Assembly (NCBI GenBank): GCA_963735085.1
Contig: CAVTJP010000005.1
Location: 310,001 to 374,000, forward strand
Length of the DNA: 64,000 nt
Reading direction: 5' to 3'
DNA from: DATJGR01 sp963735085
Lineage (GTDB): Bacteria > Pseudomonadota > Gammaproteobacteria > Pseudomonadales > Azotimanducaceae
The position numbers and the translations under genes were made by a program. The notes beneath the pieces were generated by a model that was given only the letters and a program-made list of their open reading frames with translations, made no database searches and was not told the DNA's origin. This document shows positions 8,602 to 17,514 of this stretch, piece by piece (position 1 is the first letter of the stretch; each line of letters opens with the position of its first letter).

Positions 8602-10491
8602 TCAATCCATCACGCGCGGTTCGCGCAGCACGCCCTCAATTTCCTTCAAAATCGCCGGATCGTCGATCGTCGACGGAATCGTGAAGGGGCGTCCATCGAC
8701 CATCTTGCGCAGCACCTGCCGCAGAATCTTGCCGGAGCGCGTCTTCGGCAGCCGCTTCACGACGACGGCGCGTTTAAAATTCGCGAACGCGCCGATCGCC
8801 TGGCGGACCATCGCGATCAACTCGGTTTGCAGTGTGGCTTCATCGATGTTGACGCCGTCTTTCAGCAGCAGCAGCCCGAGTGGTATCTGGCCGCGGTCGG
8901 CGTCTTCGATTCCGATCACGGCGCACTCCGCGACGGCCGGGTGCGACGCCACGACCTCCTCCATTGCACCGGTCGACAGACGATGCCCGGCGACATTGAT
9001 GACATCGTCGATGCGGCCCATTACATACAGATAGCCGTCGTCGTCCACATAGCCGCCGTCACCGGTCAGATAGAACCCCGGAAAGCGCGACCAGTACGCC
9101 TCGATATAGCGTTCGTGATCACCCCACACCGTCGGTAGCGCGCCGGGGGGTAACGGCTCTTTCACTACAACGTTACCTTCGACGTTCGCACCAACCGGTT
9201 CACCGTCGTCGTCGAGTATTCGCAGGTCGTATCCAGGCACCGGTTTCGTCGGCGAACCCGGCTTGGTCGGCATCAACTCGAGCCCGGCCATGTTCGCGCA
9301 CATCGGCCATCCGGTTTCGGTCTGCCACCAGTGATCGATGACCGGAATCGGCAGCATGTCGTTGAGCCAGTGATACGTCGGCGGGTCGAGGCGCTCGCCG
9401 GCCACGAACAGGTATTGCAGACAGCTCACATCGTATGGCGCCTTCAATCGCGCCTCCGGGTCTTCCTTCTTGATGGCCCGGAACGCCGTCGGCGCGACGA
9501 AAAACGTTCGCACTCGATGTTCGGCGATCACGCGCCAGAACGCGCCGGCGTCCGGCGTGCGCACCGGCTTACCTTCATAGAGCACGGTAGTACAACCGTG
9601 AATCAGCGGGCCGTAGACGATGTACGAGTGGCCAACCACCCAGCCGACATCGGACGCCGCCCAGAACACGTCGCCGGGGCCGACGCCATAGACCGCGTGC
9701 ATGCTGTAATTCAGCGCAACAGCGTGACCACCGTTGTCGCGAACCACGCCCTTCGGCTTGCCCGTGGTGCCGGACGTATAAAGGATGTAGAGCGGATCCG
9801 TCGCATCCAACCACACCGCATCTGCCGGCTGTGCCGCGGCTTCCCATGCCTGCCAATCGAGGTCGCGTGCCGCATCGAGCGTCGCGGCACTCTGCGTTCG
9901 TTGGAGGATCACGCACGCGTCGGGTTTGTGCGCCGCGAGCCGTATCGCCTCATCGAGCAGCGGTTTGTACGGAATCACGGCGCTGAACTCGATGCCGCAA
10001 GATGCCGATAGCACCACCTTCGGCGTCGCGTCGTCGATGCGCAACGCGAGTTCCGGCGCCGCGAAGCCACCGAAAACGACCGAGTGAACCGCACCGATGC
10101 GCGCGCACGCGAGCATCGCGACTGCCGCTTCCGGCACCATCGGCATATAGATGATGACGCGATCGCCTTTGCCGACACCGAGCGCGAGCAGGCCGCCGGC
10201 AACGCGCGCTACCCAATCGCGCAGCTCGGAAAAACTGTAGTGTCGAACGGTACCGGTAACCGGTGAGTCATAGATCAGCGCAGTCTGCTCACCCCGGCCC
10301 TGTTCGACGTGATGGTCGAGCGCAAGCCAGCAGGTGTTGAGTTTGCCACCCCGAAACCAGCGCCAGACATCGTTGCCGTCTTGCTCGAGGATGGTTTCCG
10401 GAAACTCGAACCAGGCGATGTCGCGGGCCTTTTCGCGCCAGAAGTCCTGCGGCTGCTCGATCGAGCGACGATATTCGCCGGCGTAGTTCAT
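8602..10491 (-). CDS. prpE: Propionate--CoA ligase (acyl-CoA synthetase, PrpE type)
   Basis: A 629-residue AMP-forming acyl-CoA synthetase that activates propionate (or acetate) through an acyl-adenylate. The N-terminal ACAS segment YAGEYRRSIEQPQDFW is followed by the AMP-binding core (YTSGTTGKPKG), the WWQTETGWPM acyl-pocket region, the hinge MGRIDDVINVAGHRLS and the C-terminal catalytic motif PKTRSGKILR, whose Lys588 is the usual acetylation-controlled residue. The FGGFAAPELALRIDDA stretch and length favour PrpE over Acs. It is last in a minus-strand run with the basic protein and the CaiB-type gene, fitting propionyl-CoA metabolism. Confidence 0.9.
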   Translation of the reverse strand: MNYAGEYRRSIEQPQDFWREKARDIAWFEFPETILEQDGNDVWRWFRGGKLNTCWLALDHHVEQGRGEQTALIYDSPVTGTVRHYSFSELRDWVARVAGGLLALGVGKGDRVIIYMPMVPEAAVAMLACARIGAVHSVVFGGFAAPELALRIDDATPKVVLSASCGIEFSAVIPYKPLLDEAIRLAAHKPDACVILQRTQSAATLDAARDLDWQAWEAAAQPADAVWLDATDPLYILYTSGTTGKPKGVVRDNGGHAVALNYSMHAVYGVGPGDVFWAASDVGWVVGHSYIVYGPLIHGCTTVLYEGKPVRTPDAGAFWRVIAEHRVRTFFVAPTAFRAIKKEDPEARLKAPYDVSCLQYLFVAGERLDPPTYHWLNDMLPIPVIDHWWQTETGWPMCANMAGLELMPTKPGSPTKPVPGYDLRILDDDGEPVGANVEGNVVVKEPLPPGALPTVWGDHERYIEAYWSRFPGFYLTGDGGYVDDDGYLYVMGRIDDVINVAGHRLSTGAMEEVVASHPAVAECAVIGIEDADRGQIPLGLLLLKDGVNIDEATLQTELIAMVRQAIGAFANFKRAVVVKRLPKTRSGKILRQVLRKMVDGRPFTIPSTIDDPAILKEIEGVLREPRVMD

Positions 10492-10519
10492 GGCGCCTTC
10501 CAGCGGCGCGTACCGCCCC

Positions 10520-11035
10520 TCAGCGGCGTCGTGGCCGGCTCCGCATCAGCTTATCCAGGTCTGCCTTCGATGGCTTGGCTTTCATCAGCTGCTTGTAGGC
10601 CGCCGACTTGCGGCTGATCTTCTTGTGCTTGGAGTAAAAGTCGACTGCTTTGCTCCATGCACCGTTCAGCCCGTGCAGGTTGATCGACACGGTGGTGTTG
10701 ACGATCTTGGATTCCAACGTCGACATGATGCCAATTTGGAACACCGGCGTTTTCGTGCCGCTCTTTTCCGTCTTCATGCGAAACAGAATGCCGCGGACGC
10801 GACCTTTGTCATCGACATAGACTTCGCGCGCCGCCTTTTCCTTTGCACCGAGTTGGCTGCGCGCGAGTTCCGCATCACGTGCGTCGGCTTGTTTCTTGAT
10901 CGCCGCACGCTTCGGGCCACGAATGCGCTTGCCGTCCGCCTTCAGCGAGAAATATTCCTGGTACGTCTTGCCGTTGATCTGGCGTCGGACGCGATAACCG
11001 TGAAACCGTGGGGTATCCAGTAGTTCGACACTCAT
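10520..11035 (-). CDS. Uncharacterised basic protein
   Basis: A 171-residue, strongly basic protein that I do not recognise. The N-terminal part (FHGYRVRRQINGKTYQEYFS) looks like a small three-stranded sheet similar in style to AP2/integrase arm-type DNA-binding modules, followed by a charged helix (AAIKKQADARDAELARSQ). The C-terminal half has a beta-rich middle and ends with a Lys/Arg-rich tail (PSKADLDKLMRSRPRRR). Nucleic-acid binding is an inference from charge and fold style only. GAGG 8 bases before ATG 11035 supports the start. It lies 28 bases upstream of prpE and 48 bases after the CaiB-type gene on the same strand. Confidence 0.7.
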   Translation of the reverse strand: MSVELLDTPRFHGYRVRRQINGKTYQEYFSLKADGKRIRGPKRAAIKKQADARDAELARSQLGAKEKAAREVYVDDKGRVRGILFRMKTEKSGTKTPVFQIGIMSTLESKIVNTTVSINLHGLNGAWSKAVDFYSKHKKISRKSAAYKQLMKAKPSKADLDKLMRSRPRRR

Positions 11036-11083
11036 TGCATTACCTCATTGTGTACGTGCTTTATTTACTTGGCTCCACCCGAT

Positions 11084-12217
11084 TCACGCCGCAGGAACGA
11101 TACCTGACGCCTGCAGCGACGCAATTTCATCCGCGGAGAATCCGCAGTCTTTCATAACCGCTTCGGAATCCTCGCCCGGGCGCCGCGCGCCGTGCGAGAT
11201 TTCGGGCACGGTCCGGCTGAAGCGCGGTGCGGGCGCGGGCTGCACGACGCCGTCAATCTCAACGAAGCTGTTGCGCGCCTTATTGTGTGGATGATCAGGC
11301 GCTTCGAAGATCGACAACACGGGCGCGAAGCACACATCGCTGCCTTCCATGATCTGACACCATTGCGCCTGCGTTTTCGTCTTGAATACGCGAGTGAGTT
11401 CCTCTTTCAGCGCCGGCCATTGTTTGGCATCCATCTGCGGCTTGAACTTTTCGCGGTCGAGACCGGCCTTTTCCAGCAGCAACGCGTAGAACTGCGGTTC
11501 GATCGAACCGATGCAGATATGCTTGGCGTCGCTGGTTTCGTAGGTGTCGTAGAAGTGCGCGCCACCGTCGAGCAGGTTGGTGCCGCGTTTGTCGCTGAAG
11601 CCGCCGCTCGCGCGAAACGTGAAGAACATCGCCATCAGAGCCGCCGCACCGTCCACCATTGCGGCATCGATTACCTGTCCCTTACCGGAACGCTCCGCTT
11701 CGAGCAGGCCGCAGACCATGCCGAACGCGAGCAGCATGCCACCGCCGCCGAAATCGCCCACCAGATTGAGCGGCGGCACCGGCTTGGCACCGGGACGACC
11801 GATTGCGTGCAGTGCACCGGAAAGGCCGATGTAGTTGATGTCGTGTCCAGCGGCCTGCGCCATCGGGCCGTCCTGGCCCCAGCCGGTCATGCGGCCGTAC
11901 ACCAGCTTTTGATTGCGCGCCATGCAGTCGGCCGGCCCCAGCCCCAAGCGTTCGGTGACGCCGGGACGGAACCCTTCGAACAGGCCCGACGCGGATTGGC
12001 ACAGACGCAATACGACCTCAACGCCTTCGGGCCGCTTCAGATCGACCGCGATCGAGCGGCGATTGCGCGCAAGCACATCCTTCGGTCGGCTCGACGCACC
12101 TGTCAGGCGATCGACCCGAATCACCTCGGCGCCCATATCGGACAACATCATGCCGCAAAACGGCCCCGGACCAATGCCTGCAAGCTCGATAATTCGCAAG
12201 CCGTTCAACGGTCCCAC
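11084..12217 (-). CDS. Family III CoA-transferase / alpha-methylacyl-CoA racemase-like protein
   Basis: A CaiB/BaiF superfamily enzyme of 377 residues from the GTG at 12217. N-terminus GPLNGLRIIELAGIGPGPFCGMMLSDMGAEVIRVD is typical, and the conserved Asp lies in GHDINYIGLSGAL. The GPGPF and GMMLSDMGAEVI motifs together with the length resemble AMACR, which epimerises 2-methylacyl-CoA such as pristanoyl- or bile-acid-CoA, but CoA transfer cannot be excluded. AAGGGAG sits 7 bases before the GTG; the frame is open to 12292 but that extension has no homology. Nearby PrpE and acyl-CoA genes fit branched-lipid catabolism. Confidence 0.88.
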   Translation of the reverse strand: MGPLNGLRIIELAGIGPGPFCGMMLSDMGAEVIRVDRLTGASSRPKDVLARNRRSIAVDLKRPEGVEVVLRLCQSASGLFEGFRPGVTERLGLGPADCMARNQKLVYGRMTGWGQDGPMAQAAGHDINYIGLSGALHAIGRPGAKPVPPLNLVGDFGGGGMLLAFGMVCGLLEAERSGKGQVIDAAMVDGAAALMAMFFTFRASGGFSDKRGTNLLDGGAHFYDTYETSDAKHICIGSIEPQFYALLLEKAGLDREKFKPQMDAKQWPALKEELTRVFKTKTQAQWCQIMEGSDVCFAPVLSIFEAPDHPHNKARNSFVEIDGVVQPAPAPRFSRTVPEISHGARRPGEDSEAVMKDCGFSADEIASLQASGIVPAA

Positions 12218-12400
12218 ATCACGCTCCCTTGTCCTGCATTTTCGTTCAGTAGTGTACGCCTTTTGCGGCTTAAGGGAACTGTCTGTAGGCACCGCACCGC
12301 GGTCGCGCGTGGAAAATATAAGGGCATCGTGATGCCCGCGAATCAGTGAGTTGACAGCGACAGTTCGATTACGTCAGCGGTGCGACACCGCCAGACGCGT

Positions 12401-14218
12401 TCAGACTCGCAGTGCAGCAGCTTCGAGCCGACGCCCGTCAGCGCCGGCATCGCTACCGGCGAGCTGAATCTGCGCATACTCACGATACAGTGGGCTCGAG
12501 TGAAGCAACTCAGCGTGCGGCCCTTCGGCGACGACGACACCTTCTTCGAGCACGACAATCCGATCCGCCTCAATCACTGTCGACAGACGGTGCGCGATGA
12601 TCAGCACAGTGGTGTGTCCGCGCAGCGCGCGCAGCGTCGAGCGAATCGCTTCTTCGCTCTGCGCGTCGAGCGCACTGGTGGCTTCGTCGAGCAGCAGCAA
12701 TCGCGGCTTCTTGATCAGCGCGCGCGCAATGGCAAGACGCTGGCGCTGACCACCCGACAAACCCACACCGCCTTCGCCGACGCGCGTTGCGAGTCCGTCG
12801 GCGAAACGTTCGACAAAACTCAACGCACCGGCCGCGGCCAATGCTTCACGTACCGCAGCTTCCGGCGCATCGGGTTCGCCGTAACGCAGGTTGTCCAGCA
12901 CGCTGCCGGCGAACAGCACCGAATCCTGCGGCACAAAACCGATCCGACCGCGCAGATCGCACAGCGAGCAACGCCGAATATCCACGCCATCGAACGTCAC
13001 ACGGCCAGCAAGCGGGTCGTAGAACCGCTGCGCGAGATCGAACAGTGTCGTCTTGCCGGCACCCGAGGGGCCAACCAACGCGATGGTGGCGCCGGCACCG
13101 ACCTGGAACGAAACCTGCTTCAGCACCTGCGCCGATGGTCGCGTTGGATATACGAAGTCGACCGCCTCGAACGCAAACGACGCAGGCCCGTTGCCATTCA
13201 GCATGACGGGATCGATTGGTTCGACGAGCGGGCTCTCTGCCAACAGCAATTCGACCAGCCGCTCGGTCGCGCCCGCGGCGCGTTGCAGGTCGCTGACGAC
13301 CTCGCTGATCGAACCCACCGATCCCGCCACGATGAACGCATAGAAGATGAATGCCGCCAGCTCGCCCGGTGAGGTCCGCCCGGCGATCACATCCTGACCG
13401 CCGATCCACAACATCGTTGCAATCGCCGTAAGCACCAGCAGCATGACCAGTGCAATCAGCCAGGCGCGCTGACGTATGCGTCTGACTGCAACGTCGAACG
13501 CGCTTTCTACGTGATTGGAAAACGCTTCGATGTCGCGTGGCTGGTGATTGAAGGCCTGCACGACCTTGATATGGCGAAATGCTTCGCCGACATAGCTACC
13601 GACGCGGGCCAACTCGTCCTGGCTGGAGCGCGACAACGCACGTACGCGGCGGCCGAACAGCACGATCGGTGCGACGATGACCGGGGCGCTGACGAGCACG
13701 ATCAACGACAGCTTGGGATTGCTTGCCACCAGCAGGCCGACACCGCCGACGAACATCAGCAGATTGCGCAACGCAATCGATACGGTGGAGCCGATAACCG
13801 TCTGCAGCAACGTCGTATCGGTCGTCACGCGCGATTGAATCTCGGTCGGTTGATTGGCCTCGAAGAAGCTCGGATTGAGATGCACGAGATGATCGAAGAC
13901 GGCGCGGCGCAAATCCGCGCTGACCCGCTCACCGACCCACGAAACGAAATAGTAGCGCGCGTAGGTACCGAGGGTCAGCAGCACGACCAGGGCTGCGAAG
14001 ATCTCCAATGAGTAGCCCAACATGCCAGGCGCGCTCTTGCTGAAGCCGGCGTCGATGACCAGCCGCACGCCCTGACCGATCGACAACGTCACCGAGGCGG
14101 TGACGATCAGCGCGAGCGAGGCGCCAACGACCTGCCAGCGGTACGGCGCCAGATAGCGCAACGCAGGCTTCAGTTTGCCGAGATTGCGGTTCGGCGTGCG
14201 ATCTTCGATAACGTCCAA
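12401..14218 (-). CDS. ABC exporter, fused membrane and ATPase domains (MsbA-like)
   Basis: A 605-residue half-transporter acting as a homodimer. Residues about 20-320 are a six-helix ABC exporter domain (QGVRLVIDAGFS, FFEANQPTEIQSRVTTDT, YARYYFVSWVGERVSADLRR). Residues 350-590 form the nucleotide-binding domain with Walker A GPSGAGKTT, signature LSGGQRQR, Walker B LLLLDEATSALD and the switch His in IIAHRLSTV. Such proteins flip lipids or export hydrophobic drugs; the substrate is not readable. It is the first gene of the minus-strand run 14218-8602, with a 183-base gap before the CaiB-type gene. Confidence 0.92.
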   Translation of the reverse strand: MDVIEDRTPNRNLGKLKPALRYLAPYRWQVVGASLALIVTASVTLSIGQGVRLVIDAGFSKSAPGMLGYSLEIFAALVVLLTLGTYARYYFVSWVGERVSADLRRAVFDHLVHLNPSFFEANQPTEIQSRVTTDTTLLQTVIGSTVSIALRNLLMFVGGVGLLVASNPKLSLIVLVSAPVIVAPIVLFGRRVRALSRSSQDELARVGSYVGEAFRHIKVVQAFNHQPRDIEAFSNHVESAFDVAVRRIRQRAWLIALVMLLVLTAIATMLWIGGQDVIAGRTSPGELAAFIFYAFIVAGSVGSISEVVSDLQRAAGATERLVELLLAESPLVEPIDPVMLNGNGPASFAFEAVDFVYPTRPSAQVLKQVSFQVGAGATIALVGPSGAGKTTLFDLAQRFYDPLAGRVTFDGVDIRRCSLCDLRGRIGFVPQDSVLFAGSVLDNLRYGEPDAPEAAVREALAAAGALSFVERFADGLATRVGEGGVGLSGGQRQRLAIARALIKKPRLLLLDEATSALDAQSEEAIRSTLRALRGHTTVLIIAHRLSTVIEADRIVVLEEGVVVAEGPHAELLHSSPLYREYAQIQLAGSDAGADGRRLEAAALRV

Positions 14219-14406
14219 TGCAACCCGTGCAGCGCGTGTGAGCGTGCATTATGGGACGCGCACTGCGCATCGGGTAGTGTCGGGCTGGTCTCGAGGCAAC
14301 TCGTGGACGATTGCATTGGGGCTCACCAACTGCTGAACTGCACCGCATAGTCGCGCAATCGCGCAATCTCGTAATAGCGTGCCCAGCGCACCACAGGAGT
14401 ACTCCG

Positions 14407-15066
14407 ATGGCGCTCGATCGCATCGAACTAGACACCGGCGCCGATCCCACCGTCGCGGTGATCTGGCTGCATGGCCTCGGTGCCGACGGCCACGATTTCG
14501 AACCGATCGTGCCGGAACTCAAACTGCCGGACTCACCGGCGCTGCGGTTCATCTTTCCACACGCGCCGATGCGCCCGGTCACCATCAATGGCGGCGCCGA
14601 GATGCGCGCCTGGTACGATATCGATCCGCGGGCGCCGCTGGCCGGCGATGCCGACATTCGCGCATCGGCAGTTGCAATTGAGGCGCTGATCGATGAGCAG
14701 ATCGGGCGCGGCATCACGACAAAGCGCATTGTGCTCGCAGGATTCTCGCAAGGCGGTGTGGTGGCGTTGCACCTCGGCCTGCGTTATCGGGAACCGCTCG
14801 CGGGCATCATGGCACTGTCGACGTATCTGCACGATCCGGAGCATGTCGTCGACGGTATTTCACTGGCGAACGCCGGTATCCCGATATTCATGGCGCATGG
14901 TCTGATGGACCCGATGATTCCGATCACCCGCGCGATCACGTCGCGCGAAGCATTGCGTGCGCTCGATTACCCGATCGAATGGCATGAGTACGCGATGGGG
15001 CATTCTGTGTGTCTCGAAGAGATCAATGACATCGGTACTTGGTTAACCACGAGGATCGAATCCTGA
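14407..15066 (+). CDS. Carboxylesterase / acyl-protein thioesterase-like alpha/beta hydrolase
   Basis: A 219-residue cytoplasmic serine hydrolase of the phospholipase/carboxylesterase family. Oxyanion-hole motif IWLHGLGADGHD, nucleophile elbow GFSQGG (Ser114), acid Asp168 in AHGLMDPMIP and His199 in YAMGHSVCLEEI complete the triad. The family includes Pseudomonas EstB and eukaryotic acyl-protein thioesterases; the physiological substrate is uncertain. AGGAG sits 7 bases before the ATG at 14407, deciding the start although the frame extends upstream. The 188-base gap before it shows no other feature I can support. Confidence 0.92.
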   Translation: MALDRIELDTGADPTVAVIWLHGLGADGHDFEPIVPELKLPDSPALRFIFPHAPMRPVTINGGAEMRAWYDIDPRAPLAGDADIRASAVAIEALIDEQIGRGITTKRIVLAGFSQGGVVALHLGLRYREPLAGIMALSTYLHDPEHVVDGISLANAGIPIFMAHGLMDPMIPITRAITSREALRALDYPIEWHEYAMGHSVCLEEINDIGTWLTTRIES

Positions 15067-15109
15067 TACGCGCTGCCGGACAATCGATAACACGTCGGTC
15101 GCATAGACG

Positions 15110-15904
15110 ATGAGTCTGCTGTCGCTGTACGGTTACGCGGGTGCAACGGTACTCGCGATGGTTACCTCGCTGTGGCTCGTCGGCGTGATCATTCGCGACG
15201 CCAGTATCATCGATGTGTTCTGGGGGCCGTTGTTCGTGGCGGTCGCATGGGTGTTGTTTGCCGCCAACGTCGACGCGGTCACCGGCAAGCATCTCGTCGT
15301 ATTGTTTCTGGTGACTGCGTGGGGCCTGCGACTCGCGTTCCACCTCGCCGCACGCAACTTCGGCACCGGCGAAGACACGCGCTACCGGCTCTGGCGGCTA
15401 CACGGGGGCGAGTACTGGTGGCTCAAGAGTTACTACCGCGTCTATCTATTGCAGGGCGCCATCGCACTGGTGGTGGCCACACCAATCGTCGCAGCGTTTC
15501 GCAGCACCGAAGCGCCGATCGCGCTCAACTGGATCGGCGTGCCGATCTGGCTGCTGGGCTTCGTTTTCGAAGCGACCGCCGATGTACAACTGATTCGCTT
15601 CAGGGCTCGTTCGGAGAACGCCGGCCAGGTGATGCAGGAAGGCTTGTGGGGACTCTGCCGGCACCCCAACTATTTCGGCGATGCGCTGCAATGGTGGGGA
15701 TTGGCCGTGTTCACGTTCAGTGGTGTCGCCTGGTGGTCGTTCGTCGGGCCGCTGGCCATGACCCTGGTGTTCCTGAATCTCTCCAACGAGGTGATTGAGC
15801 GGGGGCTCCTCAAGCGGCGGCCCGGCTACGCAGAGTACATTGCCCGCACCAGCGCTTTCCTGCCGCGCCCGAAGGCTCGCCCCATGCACGACACGACGCG
15901 CTAG
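15110..15904 (+). CDS. DUF1295 / steroid 5-alpha-reductase-like membrane protein
   Basis: A 264-residue protein with about six hydrophobic segments. The C-terminal part holds the family signature LWGLCRHPNYFGDALQWWGL followed by ERGLLKRRPGYAEYIARTSAF, as in DUF1295 and the wider isoprenylcysteine methyltransferase/5-alpha-reductase group. The N-terminal DASIIDVFWGPLFV is also typical of DUF1295. The reaction is unproven: it could be an NADPH-dependent reductase or a methyltransferase-like membrane protein. It follows the esterase by 43 bases and is probably co-transcribed. Confidence 0.88.
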   Translation: MSLLSLYGYAGATVLAMVTSLWLVGVIIRDASIIDVFWGPLFVAVAWVLFAANVDAVTGKHLVVLFLVTAWGLRLAFHLAARNFGTGEDTRYRLWRLHGGEYWWLKSYYRVYLLQGAIALVVATPIVAAFRSTEAPIALNWIGVPIWLLGFVFEATADVQLIRFRARSENAGQVMQEGLWGLCRHPNYFGDALQWWGLAVFTFSGVAWWSFVGPLAMTLVFLNLSNEVIERGLLKRRPGYAEYIARTSAFLPRPKARPMHDTTR

Positions 15905-15976
15905 TCGCGTACAATGGCCCGCATCGTCTCCATGCCGACCATCCACCGCTGTGGCCGTAGCTGAAGGGATTCGCCG

Positions 15977-16561
15977 ATGACCAATGCACTTCCCGACAAT
16001 CCGGATCTGGAATGGGATCTCGGTGACGGTATCGATCGCGAACGCGCCGTCGATTTCATCATGCAATTCGAAACGACGCTGTGCGTCTACTCTGCGTCAG
16101 TCGAAAAGCTCTACAGCACGTATAACATTTATTTCCCCCGCGAATACCATCGCAGAATGGTGATCCTGCCCGACCCGGCCGCATTCCACGACACATTCAG
16201 TGGCGTCGTCACGGAAGCCGTGCAGATGACCGGTCTCTACATCATTCCGGGAGAGTTGATCAGCGAACAGGGGCTGTATCTTGCCAACGTGAAGAAGGAT
16301 CGTAGCCTCGGCGACCGACGCATCCCGTTCGAACAAGGCATGCGAACGTTGATAAGCAACCGACCTCAGGACGACCCGTTTCTGCCGGTCCTGGCAAAGG
16401 GAGACCTGCGCGGCTTCGAAGAATCCTGGCCGGTGCTGCACCTTCACCGCGTGAAACTCAGCGAACTCAGCGAACGATCTGAACTCGATCGCACGAATAT
16501 CCGCAGCGCAGTCATGGAAAAGCTCGAGAGCCTATTCGTCGCGCAGCGCAACCTCTCCTGA
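15977..16561 (+). CDS. Conserved-looking hypothetical protein
   Basis: A 194-residue soluble, acidic protein I do not recognise. It has no signal or membrane segment. Residues 30-90 (FIMQFETTLCVYSASVEKLY, YNIYFPREYHRRMVILPDP) look mixed alpha/beta; the C-terminus is a charged helix (LSELSERSELDRTNIRSAVM). Codon use matches the neighbours and GTAGCTGAAGG lies upstream of the ATG. The next gene starts 13 bases after the stop, so the two may act together. No function assigned. Confidence 0.7.
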   Translation: MTNALPDNPDLEWDLGDGIDRERAVDFIMQFETTLCVYSASVEKLYSTYNIYFPREYHRRMVILPDPAAFHDTFSGVVTEAVQMTGLYIIPGELISEQGLYLANVKKDRSLGDRRIPFEQGMRTLISNRPQDDPFLPVLAKGDLRGFEESWPVLHLHRVKLSELSERSELDRTNIRSAVMEKLESLFVAQRNLS

Positions 16562-16574
16562 CGGTGAACTGTTC

Positions 16575-17405
16575 GTGACAAGCCGCCCCTTCGGTGCCGC
16601 GTCGGCGACATTGCTGTTGCTTGCCGCGCTGGGTATGTCGTGGTGGGGTACCCTGGATAGCGTTGCGGCGGATCGCACCCATGCGGCATTGCAGCGCGCA
16701 CTGGTGACATACGCGCTGACGAGAACCCTCAACGGCGTGATCTCGGTCGCGCAGGGCACCGAACTCGCGTTCGAGCCGGCCGGTGTCGGCGTGGTCATCA
16801 GCGCCGGACAAATTCTCGATCCGCTGAACGATCTGATCGAACAGTTCTCGTGGCTGACTCTGCTGGCCGCAACGTCGCTCGGCATTCAGATCATGCTGGG
16901 CGAGATGTTCGCGACGGACGCGGTCAACATCGTGCTGTCGGCAGCCATCGTGCTCGGCATCGTTGCGTTGTGGTGGCGCCGCGACGGCGCGTGGCGCGCG
17001 GTGGTTCTGCGGCTTGCGGCAGTGCTGGTGTTTGCGCGCTTCGCAGTCGTCGTGATGACGCTCGGCACCGCATTCGTCAACGAGCATTTCCTGACGCAGC
17101 GCGAACAGGCGTCAGTCGAAATATTGTCGCAGACCAGCACGAAGATCGAATCGTCGGACGAATCTCCGGTGCCGACAAGTTCCACCGGTTCGGTACTGGA
17201 GCGTCTCAACAAGTTCATCGACGATCAACGTCAGGCGCTCGATGTGCAGCAGCGTCTGACGCGCCTACGCCAGGACGTCGAGGTAGCCGTGGAGCAGATC
17301 GTCAATCTGATCGTCGTCTATGTGATCGAGACGCTGCTGCTGCCCCTCGGATTTCTCGTTGTCGCCTGGGCGCTGGTGAAGCAGACCTGGCGGCGCCTGA
17401 CCTGA
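16575..17405 (+). CDS. Hypothetical membrane protein
   Basis: A 276-residue protein starting with GTG at 16575. A signal-like segment (residues 7-25) is followed by an Asp/Ala-rich stretch, two or three membrane helices in residues 90-170 (FSWLTLLAATSLGIQIML, IVLSAAIVLGIVALWW, LRLAAVLVFARFAVVVM), a Ser/Thr-rich, coiled-coil-prone periplasmic or cytoplasmic loop (200-245) and a final helix (IVVYVIETLLLPLGFLVVAW). I do not recognise the family. It is coupled closely to the upstream hypothetical gene; argC follows after 109 bases that may hold a new promoter. Confidence 0.7.
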   Translation: MTSRPFGAASATLLLLAALGMSWWGTLDSVAADRTHAALQRALVTYALTRTLNGVISVAQGTELAFEPAGVGVVISAGQILDPLNDLIEQFSWLTLLAATSLGIQIMLGEMFATDAVNIVLSAAIVLGIVALWWRRDGAWRAVVLRLAAVLVFARFAVVVMTLGTAFVNEHFLTQREQASVEILSQTSTKIESSDESPVPTSSTGSVLERLNKFIDDQRQALDVQQRLTRLRQDVEVAVEQIVNLIVVYVIETLLLPLGFLVVAWALVKQTWRRLT

Positions 17406-17514
17406 TAGACAAACTGGCACCGCTTCGCGCTGCTTTCGGCGGCCGGCCCAAATCGCTAACATACCCGGCCTTTCTCCAAGCCACTTTTATTACGTCAACG
17501 AACGCATTACGTCC

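Noticed and set aside
11192..12349. A 385-codon open frame antisense to the CaiB-type gene
   Set aside because: High-GC shadow; the opposite strand encodes a clear CaiB-family protein.
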